64,000 nt of DNA from Posidonia oceanica (GCA_037176725.1 JAZBRS010000060.1:59672001-59736000), one strand, 5' to 3'. Positions 1 to 10,630 are shown, counted from the stretch's first letter. Numbers and translations: made by a program. Notes: generated by a model not told the origin, from the sequence alone.

Positions 1-94
1 CAAATGCAAATACATGCAAATGAGATGACTCTAGCCTAAGATAAGGGCAATATGGTCATTGCGGGCCAAAAGACAGGGCAAGGACTCCTGTTAC
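1..94 (-). mobile_element. LTR fragment (U5 side) of a truncated element copy
   Basis: These 94 bases match 2351-2444 of the left LTR and the same part of the right LTR (24709-24802). At 92-94 the sequence switches into gag through a shared TAC. If this is the remaining U5 end of the truncated copy's 3' LTR, about 227 more bases of LTR should lie just left of the window. Confidence 0.85.
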
Positions 95-793
95 AGGCGG
101 GGTGCCAGACAGCGAGCCAGTGAGGTACTGGGCTCCAGCCGGTCCAAAGGGTTGACCACCAGAAGGAAGTGGAGCATGCTGTGCTAAGTGTTGTGCAGGA
201 GGCGGTAAACGAGCCCCCATCGCCGGAACCGTGAGCAGTTGCGATGATGGTCGAGGCGGAGGTGCAGAGGTTGATGCAAGAAATGCAGGAACTGGCCTTG
301 GAGGAACCTCAGGAACGATAGAAGCAGAAGGAGGACGAACTGATAGAGCCATGCCCTGCAGTCTCTGGGCGAGCTCCATCAGGTGCTGGTACTGCGCTTC
401 GGGCGTCTCGGCAGTGGGGACGCTGAAGTGCAGTGCCGGCGGGGGCTGAGAAACAAGTGGCACGGACACAGACTGTCCGGGAGGGAAGGATTCTACAGAA
501 AGAGTCGCAGCAGCGGTGGAAGGGATGTCGAAAGCGACGTATCCCTGGGACGGAGGGGGCAGTGGCGTCTCCGGAACGCGAGTAACGGCCGTCAAGATAG
601 ATTCGGCGACCGGATCCAGAGGAAGGGAGGCTTGCCACTGTCCCGGGGTGTACTGAGAACCTAGAGACGTCAGAGGAGGAAACCCTGGCGTCGGAGGGGG
701 AACAAGAGGGACAGAAGGAGCAACCGGAGGGGCCAGAACGGAAACACCCGCCGTGACAGGAGTAAAAGAAGGCTCACTAACGTACTGGGCCAT
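92..793 (-). pseudogene. gag: gag N-terminal fragment of a second, truncated element copy
   Basis: This minus-strand frame is nearly identical to the N-terminal part of the intact copy's gag (22450-23151). It starts at the same ATG, 791-793. It covers the proline-rich N-terminal region only. After about 230 codons it runs across the junction at 92-94 into LTR sequence and stops at 56-58. The gag capsid-like domain, zinc knuckle, protease and all of pol are absent. About eight single-base differences separate the two copies over 92-2044. It cannot encode a working Gag and is a remnant of a larger deletion. Confidence 0.85.
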
Positions 794-2102
794 TGCTGAC
801 CTAGAGCGTGTGAGAACTGGGCTGCGACGGGTATTCAAACGGTGAGTCCTACGAGGAGCTATCGTCGCAAGTGCGGATAGCTCGGAAGGGGAATGGTCGC
901 GAACTAAGTCGCAAAAGGGCGTCAACGAGGGTTGATACTCGAGCTCTGGCAAAGGGAAACTCGCTTACCGATCACGCTGACACAACAGAAGGAAATTAGG
1001 GTTAGCAACTAAGAGATGAATGCAAATGAGTTAGTTAAGTGGCATGAATGATATGCATGCTTTCTAGTATGCCCCTTTCCTAACTAGTGTTTCCTAGCAA
1101 GGTTGTCTACTCCGGGTATCCCTGGATGTACGGGTCACCGACTCAGGTCAGAAAAAGTAGGTCCCCTGCCTAACTCCTGGCCCAAAGCTCAGGTAATGAC
1201 AGGGTGGTGCATTGGTGGCCTCTACCCCGCCAAAGCGTGGGTGGTACCCTCTACTAACACCGACACGACCCCCGGACAAGGAGGGGACGGACTGACCAAC
1301 TTATGCCACGCCCAAAGCAGTGGAATAAGAGGCCGGGACCGTCCTTCGCAGACTAGTAGGTGGACTCAGAGGAGAAGAATGCATGCCCTATATGATGCTT
1401 ATGCAAAATGATTAGAGTTTTTTATCTTGCGCATTTTATTAACCAAAGGGGGGTGAAGGATTGTTTGTAGTCTCTAGTTACCCCTAGAAGTTCTTTTTTA
1501 CTTGCATTTTTTAGTTAACCATGGGGGAAGCAGACAAGTCTCTACTATCCTAAGCATGGCAAGTGCAAAAGGGAAGAAAATCAGTCAAAATGGCAAGCAA
1601 CCATCATACAACACATCAAAAGGCATGTTCATGGCATGTGCGAGTGTTTGTGAACATGATGGTGAAAAAGAAACATTCATCAAGTCAAAAGACATGTAAG
1701 CATAATATGTGCGTGTGTAGTGGCATAGCAAGAGTGTAAAAGAAGCATTCAACATCCAAAAAGCATGTATTTTAGCCAAACAGAGTATGTAGACATGCAA
1801 TGTGCAAGAATTAAAGCAATAATGGGCAAGTAAGGTAAAGCAAGGTAAAAGTAAGCAGACTGTAAAGGAAATAAGAGCATAAGCAAGGCAATAAGTAAAT
1901 AAACAAGCAAAGGAGCAAAGCTAAGCAAAAGAAAGCGCAAACCGAGGCAAAAGAGGTGCAAAGCCTAAGCAAAGTAGCCACGAAGCGACTTGCTAGGAGT
2001 TTGCACAGAAAGCGAACAAAACAGGCGAAGAAGGCACACAAGGTAGACAAAACTGCAAAACAAGCGAGCGAAAAGCCGAGAACGAAAGCCGGAGTCTAGT
2101 CT
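794..2102 (-). other. Untranslated leader of the truncated copy
   Basis: This is the leader between primer-binding site and gag, matching 23152-24460. It has no convincing ORF. It is A-rich on the plus strand, with many short AGCAAAG- and ATGCAAA-type words. Confidence 0.75.
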
Positions 2103-2122
2103 AATCCCCAGCAGAGTCGCCA
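2103..2122 (-). other. Primer-binding site (tRNA-Arg type), truncated copy
   Basis: The minus strand reads TGGCGACTCTGCTGGGGATT, one base inside the LTR end at 2124. A tRNA 3' end complementary to this would finish in GAGTCG-CCA, which fits plant tRNA-Arg, the primer described for Ogre elements. The tRNA identity is from memory of the family. The position and terminal TGG are directly seen. Confidence 0.8.
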
Positions 2123-2240
2123 CTGTAGCGATCCCGATCGGAATCAGGCTCGCTAAATATAGCGGCGATTGAGATCCGAGGAAGAGGCTCAACTCGAAAA
2201 CACTTTAAAATCAAGGAGAAAAGGGAAAGATAAGACAAAT

Positions 2241-2252
2241 CAGAGTCGCCAC
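2241..2252 (-). other. Second partial primer-binding-site-like motif inside the LTR
   Basis: CAGAGTCGCCAC on the plus strand repeats the first 11 bases of the primer-binding site plus the base before it. It lies about 120 bp inside the U5 end of the LTR and recurs at 24599-24610. Confidence 0.5.
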
Positions 2253-2805
2253 CATGTCTATTAACGGGAGACAAGGAAAACTGGGGGAAATGCGTGAATT
2301 AACACGCAAAACCAAGCAAGAAATGCAAAGCAAAGCAATGCAAAGGGAAACAAATGCAAATACATGCAAATGAGATGACTCTAGCCTAAGATAAGGGCAA
2401 TATGGTCATTGCGGGCCAAAAGACAGGGCAAGGACTCCTGTTACGTGCGGGGAAGGTGTTAGGCACCCCCGACACGCCCGAGAATCGGTCTTTCTAGGCT
2501 TACGCTCGCATACGCAGGGAAATGCAGGATTGAATGCCTATATGCCTATGAATGCCTAAATGAATGCTCAAGGAGTGCTCTAAGTGGGACAATACAAGGC
2601 AGGGAAGTAAACGTGTTCTCTAAATGCTCAGCTACGCTGTCCGTGTTCCGAACTAGGCGAAACCTAACTCGTGAGAACTCCAGGCAGTAAGCATCACGGC
2701 CCTATATGCAAATGCAGGCGAGAAAGCAAAACAGCGAGAAAACCATGCAGTGCGATCGACATGCAAAGGAAAACGGCGCAAAATATGCAAAACGAGGCGA
2801 GAAAC

Positions 2806-3190
2806 AAGGAAGGCACGCAAAACGAAGCGAGAGAATAAAACCGACACGCAAAACAAGCGAGAAAGCGAGGCGACACACAAAACGAGACAAGAAAACAGGA
2901 AACCACGCGAAACGAGACGAGAAAACAGAAAGGTACGCAAAACGAAGCGAGAGAATAAAATCGACACGCAAAACAAGCGAGAAAGCGAGGCGACACACAA
3001 AACGAGACAAGAAAACAGGAAACCACGCGAAACGAGACGAGAAAACAGAAAGGCACGCAAAACGGAGCGAGAGAATAAAACCGGTATGCAAAACAAGCGA
3101 GAAAGCAAGACAACACGCAAAACGAGACAAGAGGACAGGCGGGCACGCAAAAAGGTGCCAAAACGGGAGCGGGCACGCGAAACGGTGCCA
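2806..3190. repeat. ~120-bp tandem repeat within the left LTR
   Basis: About three copies of a 120-bp unit start near 2821, 2941 and 3061. Each is made of shorter words such as ACGCAAAACGAGACGAG. The unit length is a multiple of three, so frames stay open on both strands and spell lysine/arginine-rich or phenylalanine/leucine-rich peptides. I read these as by-products of the repeat. Confidence 0.85.
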
Positions 3191-6180
3191 AAACAGCAAA
3201 GCAAAACCTCGGGAAAGCCATGAGAATGCAAGAATGCAGGAAAAGATTAAAAGGGGCCAAAGGGGAGGCAAGACAACGTGTGTGTAAGAACAGACGTTGT
3301 TTTGGACCTCTCCGAGTAGGTGTGAAGACCTACGGAGGGGAGAGTGTGCAAACGGAGGGATTACCACCTCTTAGCGACTGTTTCCCACTAAACCGTTCCA
3401 CGGTGTGTCTCGCATGCTGCCCAAAGCTCGCGATGCGATCAGATCGTGGAAAAGGGAGAAGAAAGCCACATTAAGTGATAGATCCAGGGAAAACGCAACA
3501 CAAAACACACGGGGACACGCGAAACGAGGATCTGAATAGACAAGTAGAAAGGGGAAGTCCTATTCTACATGCTCGAAGAGGCAGAAAGCAAAAACGAGGA
3601 AAACTGTGCAAATGGCATGCAAATGAGTGCAATGCAGGGGTTAAGGAGGACATACCTGGAAATCCTGGAGCCTGATCTGAAATCTATCTGGTCCGTGCTG
3701 AAGAGCGCCTCGCCGCGGTCGCCTGGGCAGCTTGCTTGAGAAGATCCAACGGCCGGATCGGAAGATATCGCAGCTTCAAGGCAGAAGGGCCAGAACAGGG
3801 GAGAAGAACAGATCTAGGTGTTCAGGAGGTCCTAGGGATGTGCGAAAAGGTCCTCCCAAGTGAAAGGGAGCTAAAAGTGCTTAGTGTGTGCGAGAAGATG
3901 CTAGAATGCAAGACTAAATGAATGCAGGATGCATGCAAAAACAAGAAAAAGTAAAGAAAAGAAACTGGGAAAAACCAGGAGTTCAGAAAGCATTTGGAAA
4001 AAGAAAAGGGGCTAAAAGTGCAAATTTTCCAGAAAACAGGGCTCCATGGGAAACGATTTTGAAAACAGGGGAAGACAGATGTCCTTTTGACAAAAAACTA
4101 GGCTCAGAAAGGTGTTTTGAAAAGAGGGTATGCTTTGAAAGGGGCTTTAAAAGCAGAAGTGGACCAGAAGGTAATTTTAAGAAAACTGGGGTCTAAAATG
4201 CAAATTTTCCAGAAAACAAGGTTCCAGGGAGTCTGGGAATGCTAGTGGAAGGTCTGCATGTAATTTGGTAGGCATTGGAGCTAAGGTGCAACCTAGGGGC
4301 AAAATGGTCTTTTCACATGATTTTTTAAAAGATGCAAGGACCTATGTGTGATTTTGAAATTATGTAGGGGCTGAAAATGCAATTCAGTATGGAAAACATG
4401 CTCTGAAAATTAAATAATAGGACCACAGTGCAATTTTTTAAAAGATCAGGGTCAAAAATGCAATGTAATAAGCTAAGATGGATGCAGCACAGTTACTGTC
4501 CATTTAAAATGGACCTAACTGCAAATATGATAAAGCAGAGGGGCAAATATGCAATGCAGTATGCAAAAATAAAAAATAAATCCTAAGTTGCTACAGTGCA
4601 TGGGACTTAAATGCAAAAATAAAAACATGCAGGGGGCCAGGATGCAATGCAGTATGGTAAAGTTAATGCATTTAAATGAAATGATTTAGTGCAGGACTTA
4701 CATGCAAAAAACGAAAACAGAGGGGCTAAAATGCAAAATATCATAACAGCACAGCACAGTAAATGGATCAGATTGCAAATACTGAATAACGTAAATAAAA
4801 ACAGCAATTTAGCATAGTATTTAATTAAAAACCAAGCAGAATAAATAGCAGAAGGACTAAAGTGCAGAAATTGAAAAACTTAAGCTAAACATGCAATATT
4901 TACACCTAAAACTATACTGAAGAAAAATGAATGAACAGTGTTGATCGTCGACGGCGACGAGCACTGTAGCACAAAGCTTCCAGAGCTCGTGCCGTCGACA
5001 GGGGAGGCTGAGGATGCGCGGGAAGGCGGAGAGCGACGTCGGCGATCGTCCGGAGCTCCGGGGGTCGACTGGAGCTCGCTCTGCTGGTCGGAGTGTCCGG
5101 AGGAAAAGCAGCCGGCGCCGGAGAAGGAGGACTGTCCGGCGAGCTGATGACGGAGCAGGAGGACCGGAAAGCCTATTCTAAAGGCTGGGGAAGCAAGAGA
5201 AGAAGGAGAGGAAGCTAGGGGAAGCAGTGGTTACCTTTTCCCGCGCCTGAGTCGTTCCCCCGATGTCAGTGGCTTCAGCTGTCGCCGGTGGAGGCCGTCC
5301 GGTCGCTGCAGATGTCGCCGGCTGCTCGCGGAGGTTGGAATCGCTTCAGAACGTCCCTCCGGTGCTTCCTGATCGACCGGACCGAAGTTCTACAGCTCAG
5401 GTAACGTTTCGGCTTTTCTGGGTTCAGAGGATGCTGCCGGAGGTCGAGGGAGGTGTCCGCTGCTCGTCGGCTTGGATGGAGCGCTCCGGGGAGTTGCTGG
5501 AAGTCCGAGGAGCGAAGCTGGATGGCTAGCTTGGTCTTCTGGAGAGTACGGAGGGAGTTTGGGAGTTGGGACAAGTTCTGGTCCGAAGGTGACACAGGTG
5601 TTTGGAGTGAAGTTCGGAAGCTGCGGTGGGCGAGAAGGGCTGATGTCTGGGGCTTTGGAAAGGTGGAAGTCAGGTGAATTGCTGGGCGAAGTCTGGGAGG
5701 AAGCTGCGGGCTGTGGTGAGGGAAATTGTGTGGTGGGTTGTCTTGGGTTTACAGGTGGGGTGTCGGGTGATCAGGGGTAGTTTTATGCGGTGAAAAGGCA
5801 GTGGAAGATCGAGGGATGAAGGCTGGCTGTTGGGTGAAGTTGGGGGAGTAATTGGGAGGTGGATGAAGGCCTGGAGTGGGTTTGGTTTACAGGACAAGAA
5901 GGGAGAAGGTTTTCTGAAGGTTTCAGAAGGAATGGCAGAAGGATCAGGTGCGGGGATTGGTCTGAGATGAGGCTTCTCTCCGGGATACCACAGGGACTCC
6001 CGAACTCTACTCTCACTGCTCTCTCTTCTCTCGGAATGGAGGGTGAAGAGGAAGAGATCAGAGGCTGTTTCAGGTGGGAAAAACGGTGAAATTCTGGGAT
6101 TGCTCTCGCACTGATTCCTCTCTGGTCTGGCACTCACTCTCGGATGGCAAAAGGTGGTCGAAGGAGGGGAAATCTGGACG

Positions 6181-6186
6181 CTTATA
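6181..6186 (-). promoter_or_regulatory. Candidate TATA box of the left LTR
   Basis: The minus strand reads GATATAAGC after a GC-rich stretch, about 1.9 kb from the U3 end. It is the clearest TATAAG-like motif noticed in the LTR. If it is the promoter, U3 is about 1.9 kb and R plus U5 about 4 kb. Confidence 0.3.
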
Positions 6187-8095
6187 TCAGGCCGAGGGCT
6201 GCCGGTGCGCGCACTGGAGACTTTTGAATTCCTCCGGCGCGAGTACTGCAGCAGAAAAGAAACGGATGCCGGCGGGACGACAGGCAATTAAAGCCTCCCG
6301 GAATCGGGGCTAAGAGATGAGAGAGCGGCGGACGCTGTTGCATGATCTGATGGAGAGCTTGAATTCAAAAAAGAAGGAGGGAATGGCAGCTGGCCGCGGG
6401 AAGGAAGCTGTGGAAAGAAGAAAGAAAAAAACACAGAAGGAGGAGGAGGAAGAAGGGTTGCGTGGGCTGGACTGCTGCGGGCCGAGAAAAATAAAAAGAA
6501 AAAAGAAGAAACGGACCGGAGGGCCCAGTGAAGAAAGGGAAGAAAGAAAAAGAGAAGTAAGAGAGAAAGAGAGGGTAGAATGGGAAAATAAAATAGGTAA
6601 AAATAAACTAAAAATAAATAAAAATATTAGAAGAGTTGTGCTGCAGATTAGGATCTTAATTAAGACTTTTAATGGTCATTTTGAGTTGATTAATGTGTTT
6701 TGGGGCCTGATTAGGGTTTTAGGGTTTTGGTTTTACTTTTAATTAGTTTTCACTTGTTTAAATGTTTGTTAATCCCTTTTTAAATTATTTTAAAAATTAT
6801 ATTTCTCTTGTTGGACACTTAGGATATTAATTAGGATTTTTAGGATTTAATTTCCCATTAATCAGGATGTTTTTTAGATTTTTAAGTTGTAGTCTTGTTA
6901 AGGTTTTTTTTTTTTTTTTTTAAGTCTTTTTAGTTATGTCTTGATTTTTTTATTTATTGATTTTTCTTGAAGCTTTTAGTTGGATTTTTCTGGTTTGATA
7001 GGGTGTTTCTTAAGCCTTTTAGATGTGTTTTTCTTTTCCCTTTTTAATTAAGTTTTTAACTTGTTTCTCTTATGTTTATTAGGTTAAGTCTTTTGACTTC
7101 CTTAATCACTTGTTTTAGCATTTGATTTTTTTTTTTTTTTTAATTCTTGTTTTTGGGTTTGTTTTTAATTCTTCTGATGGGTTTTTACCTTTGGTGGGTT
7201 TTGATTTTATTTTAGTTTTTTCCTTGATTTTTCAGTGTTTTCTTTTGATTTGTTTTGCATTTTTTAGTTTGCATGTTTGGTTTTTCTTTTAGTTTGCTTA
7301 AGTTAAGTTTAAGTTGTTGATTGCTTGTTTAACATTTTTTAATTGTTTTTCCTTAGGGTTCTGATTTGTTTCTTTTATGTTTTGAGATTTTGCAGATTTT
7401 TATGGGTTTTTGTGGATTTTTGCAAAAGGGAGAAAAGGAAAAGAGAAGGAGGGAAGAAATGGAATAAAAAGGGAAATAAAAGGGGAAAAGATAGGTTAGG
7501 GGAAAACGATTTTTTAAAAATTCAGAAAAGGTGTTAAAAATAAAGTAAAAATAGGGATAAAATAGAGGAGGGATAGAAGCACAGAGGGGGCCCACAGCCA
7601 GACCAGAAAAAGGATAAGAAAGGGATGAAAAGAGAGATGATAATTAGGAGAGAGAGAGGAGAGAGAAAATGATAATCCCGGAGAGAGAAAAGGATAATTT
7701 GGGTGAAAGAGGGTCTTAAAGGCCTTGGAATGGGATGAGAATTGGTAAGTGGGTAGCCCAGGGTTTGAAGTATTGGGTCTAAGGTTTTGGTTTGATTCTA
7801 AGGAGGTTTTGGAGGGGTTTCAAGGTGTAGAAGAAGGGTAGTTTCACCTAAGTTTTCTAGGGTTTTTGGGAATGGGTTAGGTTTGAAAATTCCTAGGTCT
7901 TTGGGTAGGTTTGTTGAGTGGATAGTGGTGGATTTTCCTATGGATTTTGGTTAGGTTTTGAGGTTGGGAAGGGGGGTAAAGGTTTAGGTCAAAATGGGCT
8001 ATTTTAGAAGGGTAGAGAGGAGGATTAGGGTTAGGGTTTGGTTGGGGTTTGATCCAGCAATCACCAAGAGGGCTCCAAGGGTCCAGGCCTGTCAA

Positions 8096-8177
8096 GATGG
8101 GGTGTCAACAGATGCCCCTCCCTGAGCGAGGGCAAGCGGAGCGCGGTCGCTGCTCAGGGTTGACAAGACACCCCATC
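8096..8177. repeat. Long imperfect inverted repeat spanning the LTR/PPT junction
   Basis: The outer arms GATGGGGTGTC (8096-8106) and GACACCCCATC (8167-8177) are perfectly complementary. The inner arms CCCTGAGC (8120-8127) and GCTCAGGG (8152-8159) are also complementary. The LTR end (8110) and the purine tract lie between the outer and inner arms. Confidence 0.8.
8111..8123 (-). other. Polypurine tract for plus-strand priming
   Basis: On the sense strand AGGGAGGGGCATC sits directly upstream of the LTR start TGTTGACA. This is the expected position for the polypurine tract of an LTR retrotransposon. It is short and ends in CATC rather than pure purines. Confidence 0.65.
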
Positions 8178-8655
8178 TGACCGGCGGGAGCAGCGGGTTG
8201 CTATGGGCGTGAGCTACTTATTCGGCGGATGCACCGAAGATCGTAGCCCGTTGCCGCAATGCAAGATGCCAGTGCAGATGGATGCTGTGCTGTGTGTGAT
8301 ATGCTAAATGCAATGCAAGAGTTAGTATAAAAATTAGTGCAGCTGTAAGAAAAATGCTGATGCTGTGCTAGTAATGCTGATGATGCTAAAGTGATATGCA
8401 GTGCTAGCTAAGAAAGTGCTGAGATGTTGCAAAGAAAATGATAAAAAGGCGCAATGTGGTGCGAATGTCCGGCAGGGAGGCCAAACTTGCACGACAAAGC
8501 GAGGGAAAACAGGGTGCAGCTGGTCCCCGCCCGGGGAGCAAGCTAGCAGGAAAGAAGGGCGCGAGGGGAGAGAGGCCAACTCTCCTATCGCAGAAAGGGG
8601 GTGCGTGACTTCGTCTTCCTGGGACAAGGTCACGCCGAAAAGGAGAAAAAAAAAT
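8124..8655 (-). other. 3' UTR segment with no gene
   Basis: Beyond the inverted repeat, 8270-8410 is low-complexity sequence rich in GATGCTG and ATGCTAA words. A GC-richer stretch from 8450 to 8640 has no convincing ORF. I see no other feature. Confidence 0.6.
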
Positions 8656-9617
8656 GATAAGGTGACGGGCTTATCGTCCGGATAGTTTACGGTCCTATCA
8701 ACCGGGAGTGACAGTTTACGGTCCTGTCAACCGGAGCAGTTGTGAGTGATAGTTACTGGATATCAGCCGTATAACATGGTTGTGGGTGATAGTTTAGGAG
8801 TATCAGCCTAACGACAGTTTACGGTCCTGTCAACCGGTGGATAGTTTACAAACCTATCAACTGGAGGATAGTTTACAGACCTATCAACTGGAACCCACAG
8901 ACCATGAGTGATAGTTACTGGATATCAACCGTATAACGCAATGCCGGATAGTTTACAGTCTATCATCTGGAACGACAGTTTACGGTCCTGTCAACCGGCG
9001 GATAGTTTACAGACCTATCAACTGGAGGATAGTTTACAGTCCTATCAACTGGAAACGGCATTGCGAGGGACAGTTACTGGATGTCAGCCGTATAACATCA
9101 TCGCGCGTGGTAGTTTACAGTCCTACCAACTGGTGGATAGTTTACAGACCTATCAACTGGAGCGACAGTTTACGGTCCTGTCAACCGGCGGATAGTTTAC
9201 AGACCTATCAACTGGAAACGCGCAATGATGAGGGATAGTTACTGGATATCAGCCGTATAATGCAATTGCTGGTGATAGTTTAGGAGTATCAGCCTAGCGA
9301 CAGTTTACGGTCCTGTCAACCGGTGGATAGTTTACAGACCTATCAACTGGAGGATAGTTTACAGACCTATCAACTGGAAACCGCAATTGCAAGGGACAGT
9401 TACTGGATGTCAGCCGTATAACGTAATTGCACGCGGTAGTTTACAGTCCTACCAACTGGAGCGACAGTTTACGGTCCTGTCAACCGGTGGATAGTTTACA
9501 GACCTATCAACTGGAAAAGTGCAATTACGAGGGACAGTTACTGGATGTCAGCCGTATAACACAACTGCGGGCCGACCATGGATCGACCAGAAGATAGTTT
9601 AGGATTATCAGCCTGAG
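8656..9617. repeat. ~26-bp minisatellite array of interlocked palindromes (3' UTR)
   Basis: About 28 variants of one module occur here. On the plus strand the module has a first arm such as GATAG, the linker TTTA, a second arm such as CGGT, then the complement of the first arm, a short CA, and the complement of the second arm. First-arm pairs seen are GATAG/CTATC, GACAG/CTGTC and GGTAG/CTACC. Second-arm pairs are CGGT/ACCG, CAGT/ACTG and TTAGG/CCTAA. Variants recur in blocks of roughly 160 bp, each with a GATAGTTACTGGATATCAG-type unit. In element RNA the sense is the reverse complement. Confidence 0.9.
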
Positions 9618-9790
9618 ATAGTTTCGGATATCAGCCTAGCACGAGTGATTGATAGATTGATAGTTTCGGATATCAGCCTAGCACGAGTGATTGATAGATT
9701 GATAGTTTCGGATATCAGCCTAGCACGAGTGATTGATAGATTGATAGTTTCGGATATCAGCCTAGCACGAGTGATTGATAGATTGATAAG
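9618..9790. repeat. 42-bp tandem repeat, ~4 copies
   Basis: The 42-bp unit contains GATAGTTTCGGATATCAGCC followed by TAGCACGAGT and a GATTGATAGATT spacer. It begins with the same GATA...TATC module as the preceding array, so the two families are related. Confidence 0.9.
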
Positions 9791-9843
9791 AGGGGGCAAG
9801 ATCATGATGAGAATGATAAGATATCGGACTTATCGGCCGGCAA

Positions 9844-10430
9844 AGAGGGGATGAGATAATGATGAGAAGTTAAACTAAAGAGGGGGATGAGATCATGATG
9901 AGAGATTAAGCTAAAGAGGGGGATGAGATCATGATGAGAGTTATTGCTAAAGAGGGGGGTGAGATCATGATGAGAAATTAATCTAAAGAGGGGGATGAGA
10001 TCATGATGAGAAATTAAACTAAAGAGGGGGATGAGATCATGATGAGAAATTAAACTAAAGAGGGGGATGAGATCATGATGAGAAATTAAACTAAAGAAGG
10101 GGATGAGATCATGATGAGAAATTAAACTAAAGGAGGGGATGAGATCATGATGAGAAATTAAACTAAAGAGGGGGATGAGATCATGATGAGAAGTTAAGCT
10201 AAAGAGGGGGATGAGATCATGATGAGAAATTAAGCTGAAGAGGGGGATGAGATCATGATGAGAAATTAAGCTGAAGAGGGGGATGAGATCATGATGAGAA
10301 ATTAAGCTGAAGAGGGGGATGAGATCATGATGAGAAATTAAACTAAAGAAGGGGATGAGATCATGATGAGAAATTAAACTAAAGAGGGGGATGAGATCAT
10401 GATGAGAAGTTAAGCTAAAGAGGGGGATGA
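9844..10430. repeat. 36-bp tandem repeat, ~16 copies
   Basis: The unit combines GAGGGGGATGAGATCATGAT with GAGAAATTAAACTAAA. Copies differ at few positions (AAACTAAA, AAGCTGAA and AAGCTAAA variants). Unlike the flanking arrays, it shows no interlocked complementary arms, only the palindromic ATCATGAT. Confidence 0.9.
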
Positions 10431-10436
10431 GGGAAT

Positions 10437-10560
10437 GATGAGAATGATAAGATATCGGACTTATCGGCCAGCAAAGAGGGGGTAAGGGAATGATGAGAAT
10501 GATAAGATATCGGACTTATCGGCCGGCAAAGAAGGGGTAAGGGAATGATGAGAAGAAACC
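10437..10560. repeat. 55-bp repeat with satellite-like core
   Basis: Two full copies and a part contain GATAAG...CTTATC followed by GGCCGGCAAAGAG. A related copy is at 9811-9850. Read on the minus strand, the core CCGATAAGTCCGATATCTTA closely matches the 69-bp satellite monomer, including the CTTTGC just upstream. Confidence 0.85.
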
Positions 10561-10630
10561 ATCCCCATGACGCCAGGAACGTCATGAGGGAAAGAGAGAA
10601 GGGATGATACCAAGGGGCGATCAAAAGATG

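Larger units (their letters stand above)
2124..8110 (-). mobile_element. Left LTR: 3' LTR of the main element and 5' LTR of the truncated copy
   Basis: This 5,987-bp sequence is repeated at 24482-30473. On the sense (minus) strand it begins TGTTGACACCCC at 8110 and ends GATCGCTACA at 2124, giving the expected TG...CA ends. A primer-binding site flanks its left end and a purine-rich tract its right end, so it is joined to internal sequence on both sides. It is identical by eye to the right LTR over 2124-5312. Beyond that it differs by about 16 substitutions and 4 small indels. Part of it (6600-7400) is extremely T-rich on the plus strand. The short ORFs inside it look like chance. Confidence 0.95.

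Noticed and set aside
1103..1411. 102-codon plus-strand ORF in the leader, conserved in both copies
   Set aside because: It is antisense to the element, starts with no supported signal and has no recognisable domain. Conservation merely reflects recent duplication.
2653..3474. Overlapping ORFs of 150-220 codons on both strands in the LTR (Lys/Arg-rich and Phe/Leu/Ser-rich)
   Set aside because: They follow from the ~120-bp tandem repeat, also a multiple of three, and have low-complexity composition. No domain is visible.
5670..6742. Possible host gene in the GC-richer part of the LTR
   Set aside because: The ORFs are short, differ in frame and have no domain. The whole stretch is duplicated in both LTRs as element sequence.
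8022..8040. Telomere repeat tract
   Set aside because: Only two or three TTAGGG/TTTAGGG-like words occur within generally G/T-rich LTR sequence, far too few for a telomere or interstitial telomeric block.
8656..10560. CRISPR array interpretation of the 26-55-bp repeats
   Set aside because: There are no unique spacers between repeats and no cas genes; the repeats are head-to-tail minisatellites within a plant retrotransposon.
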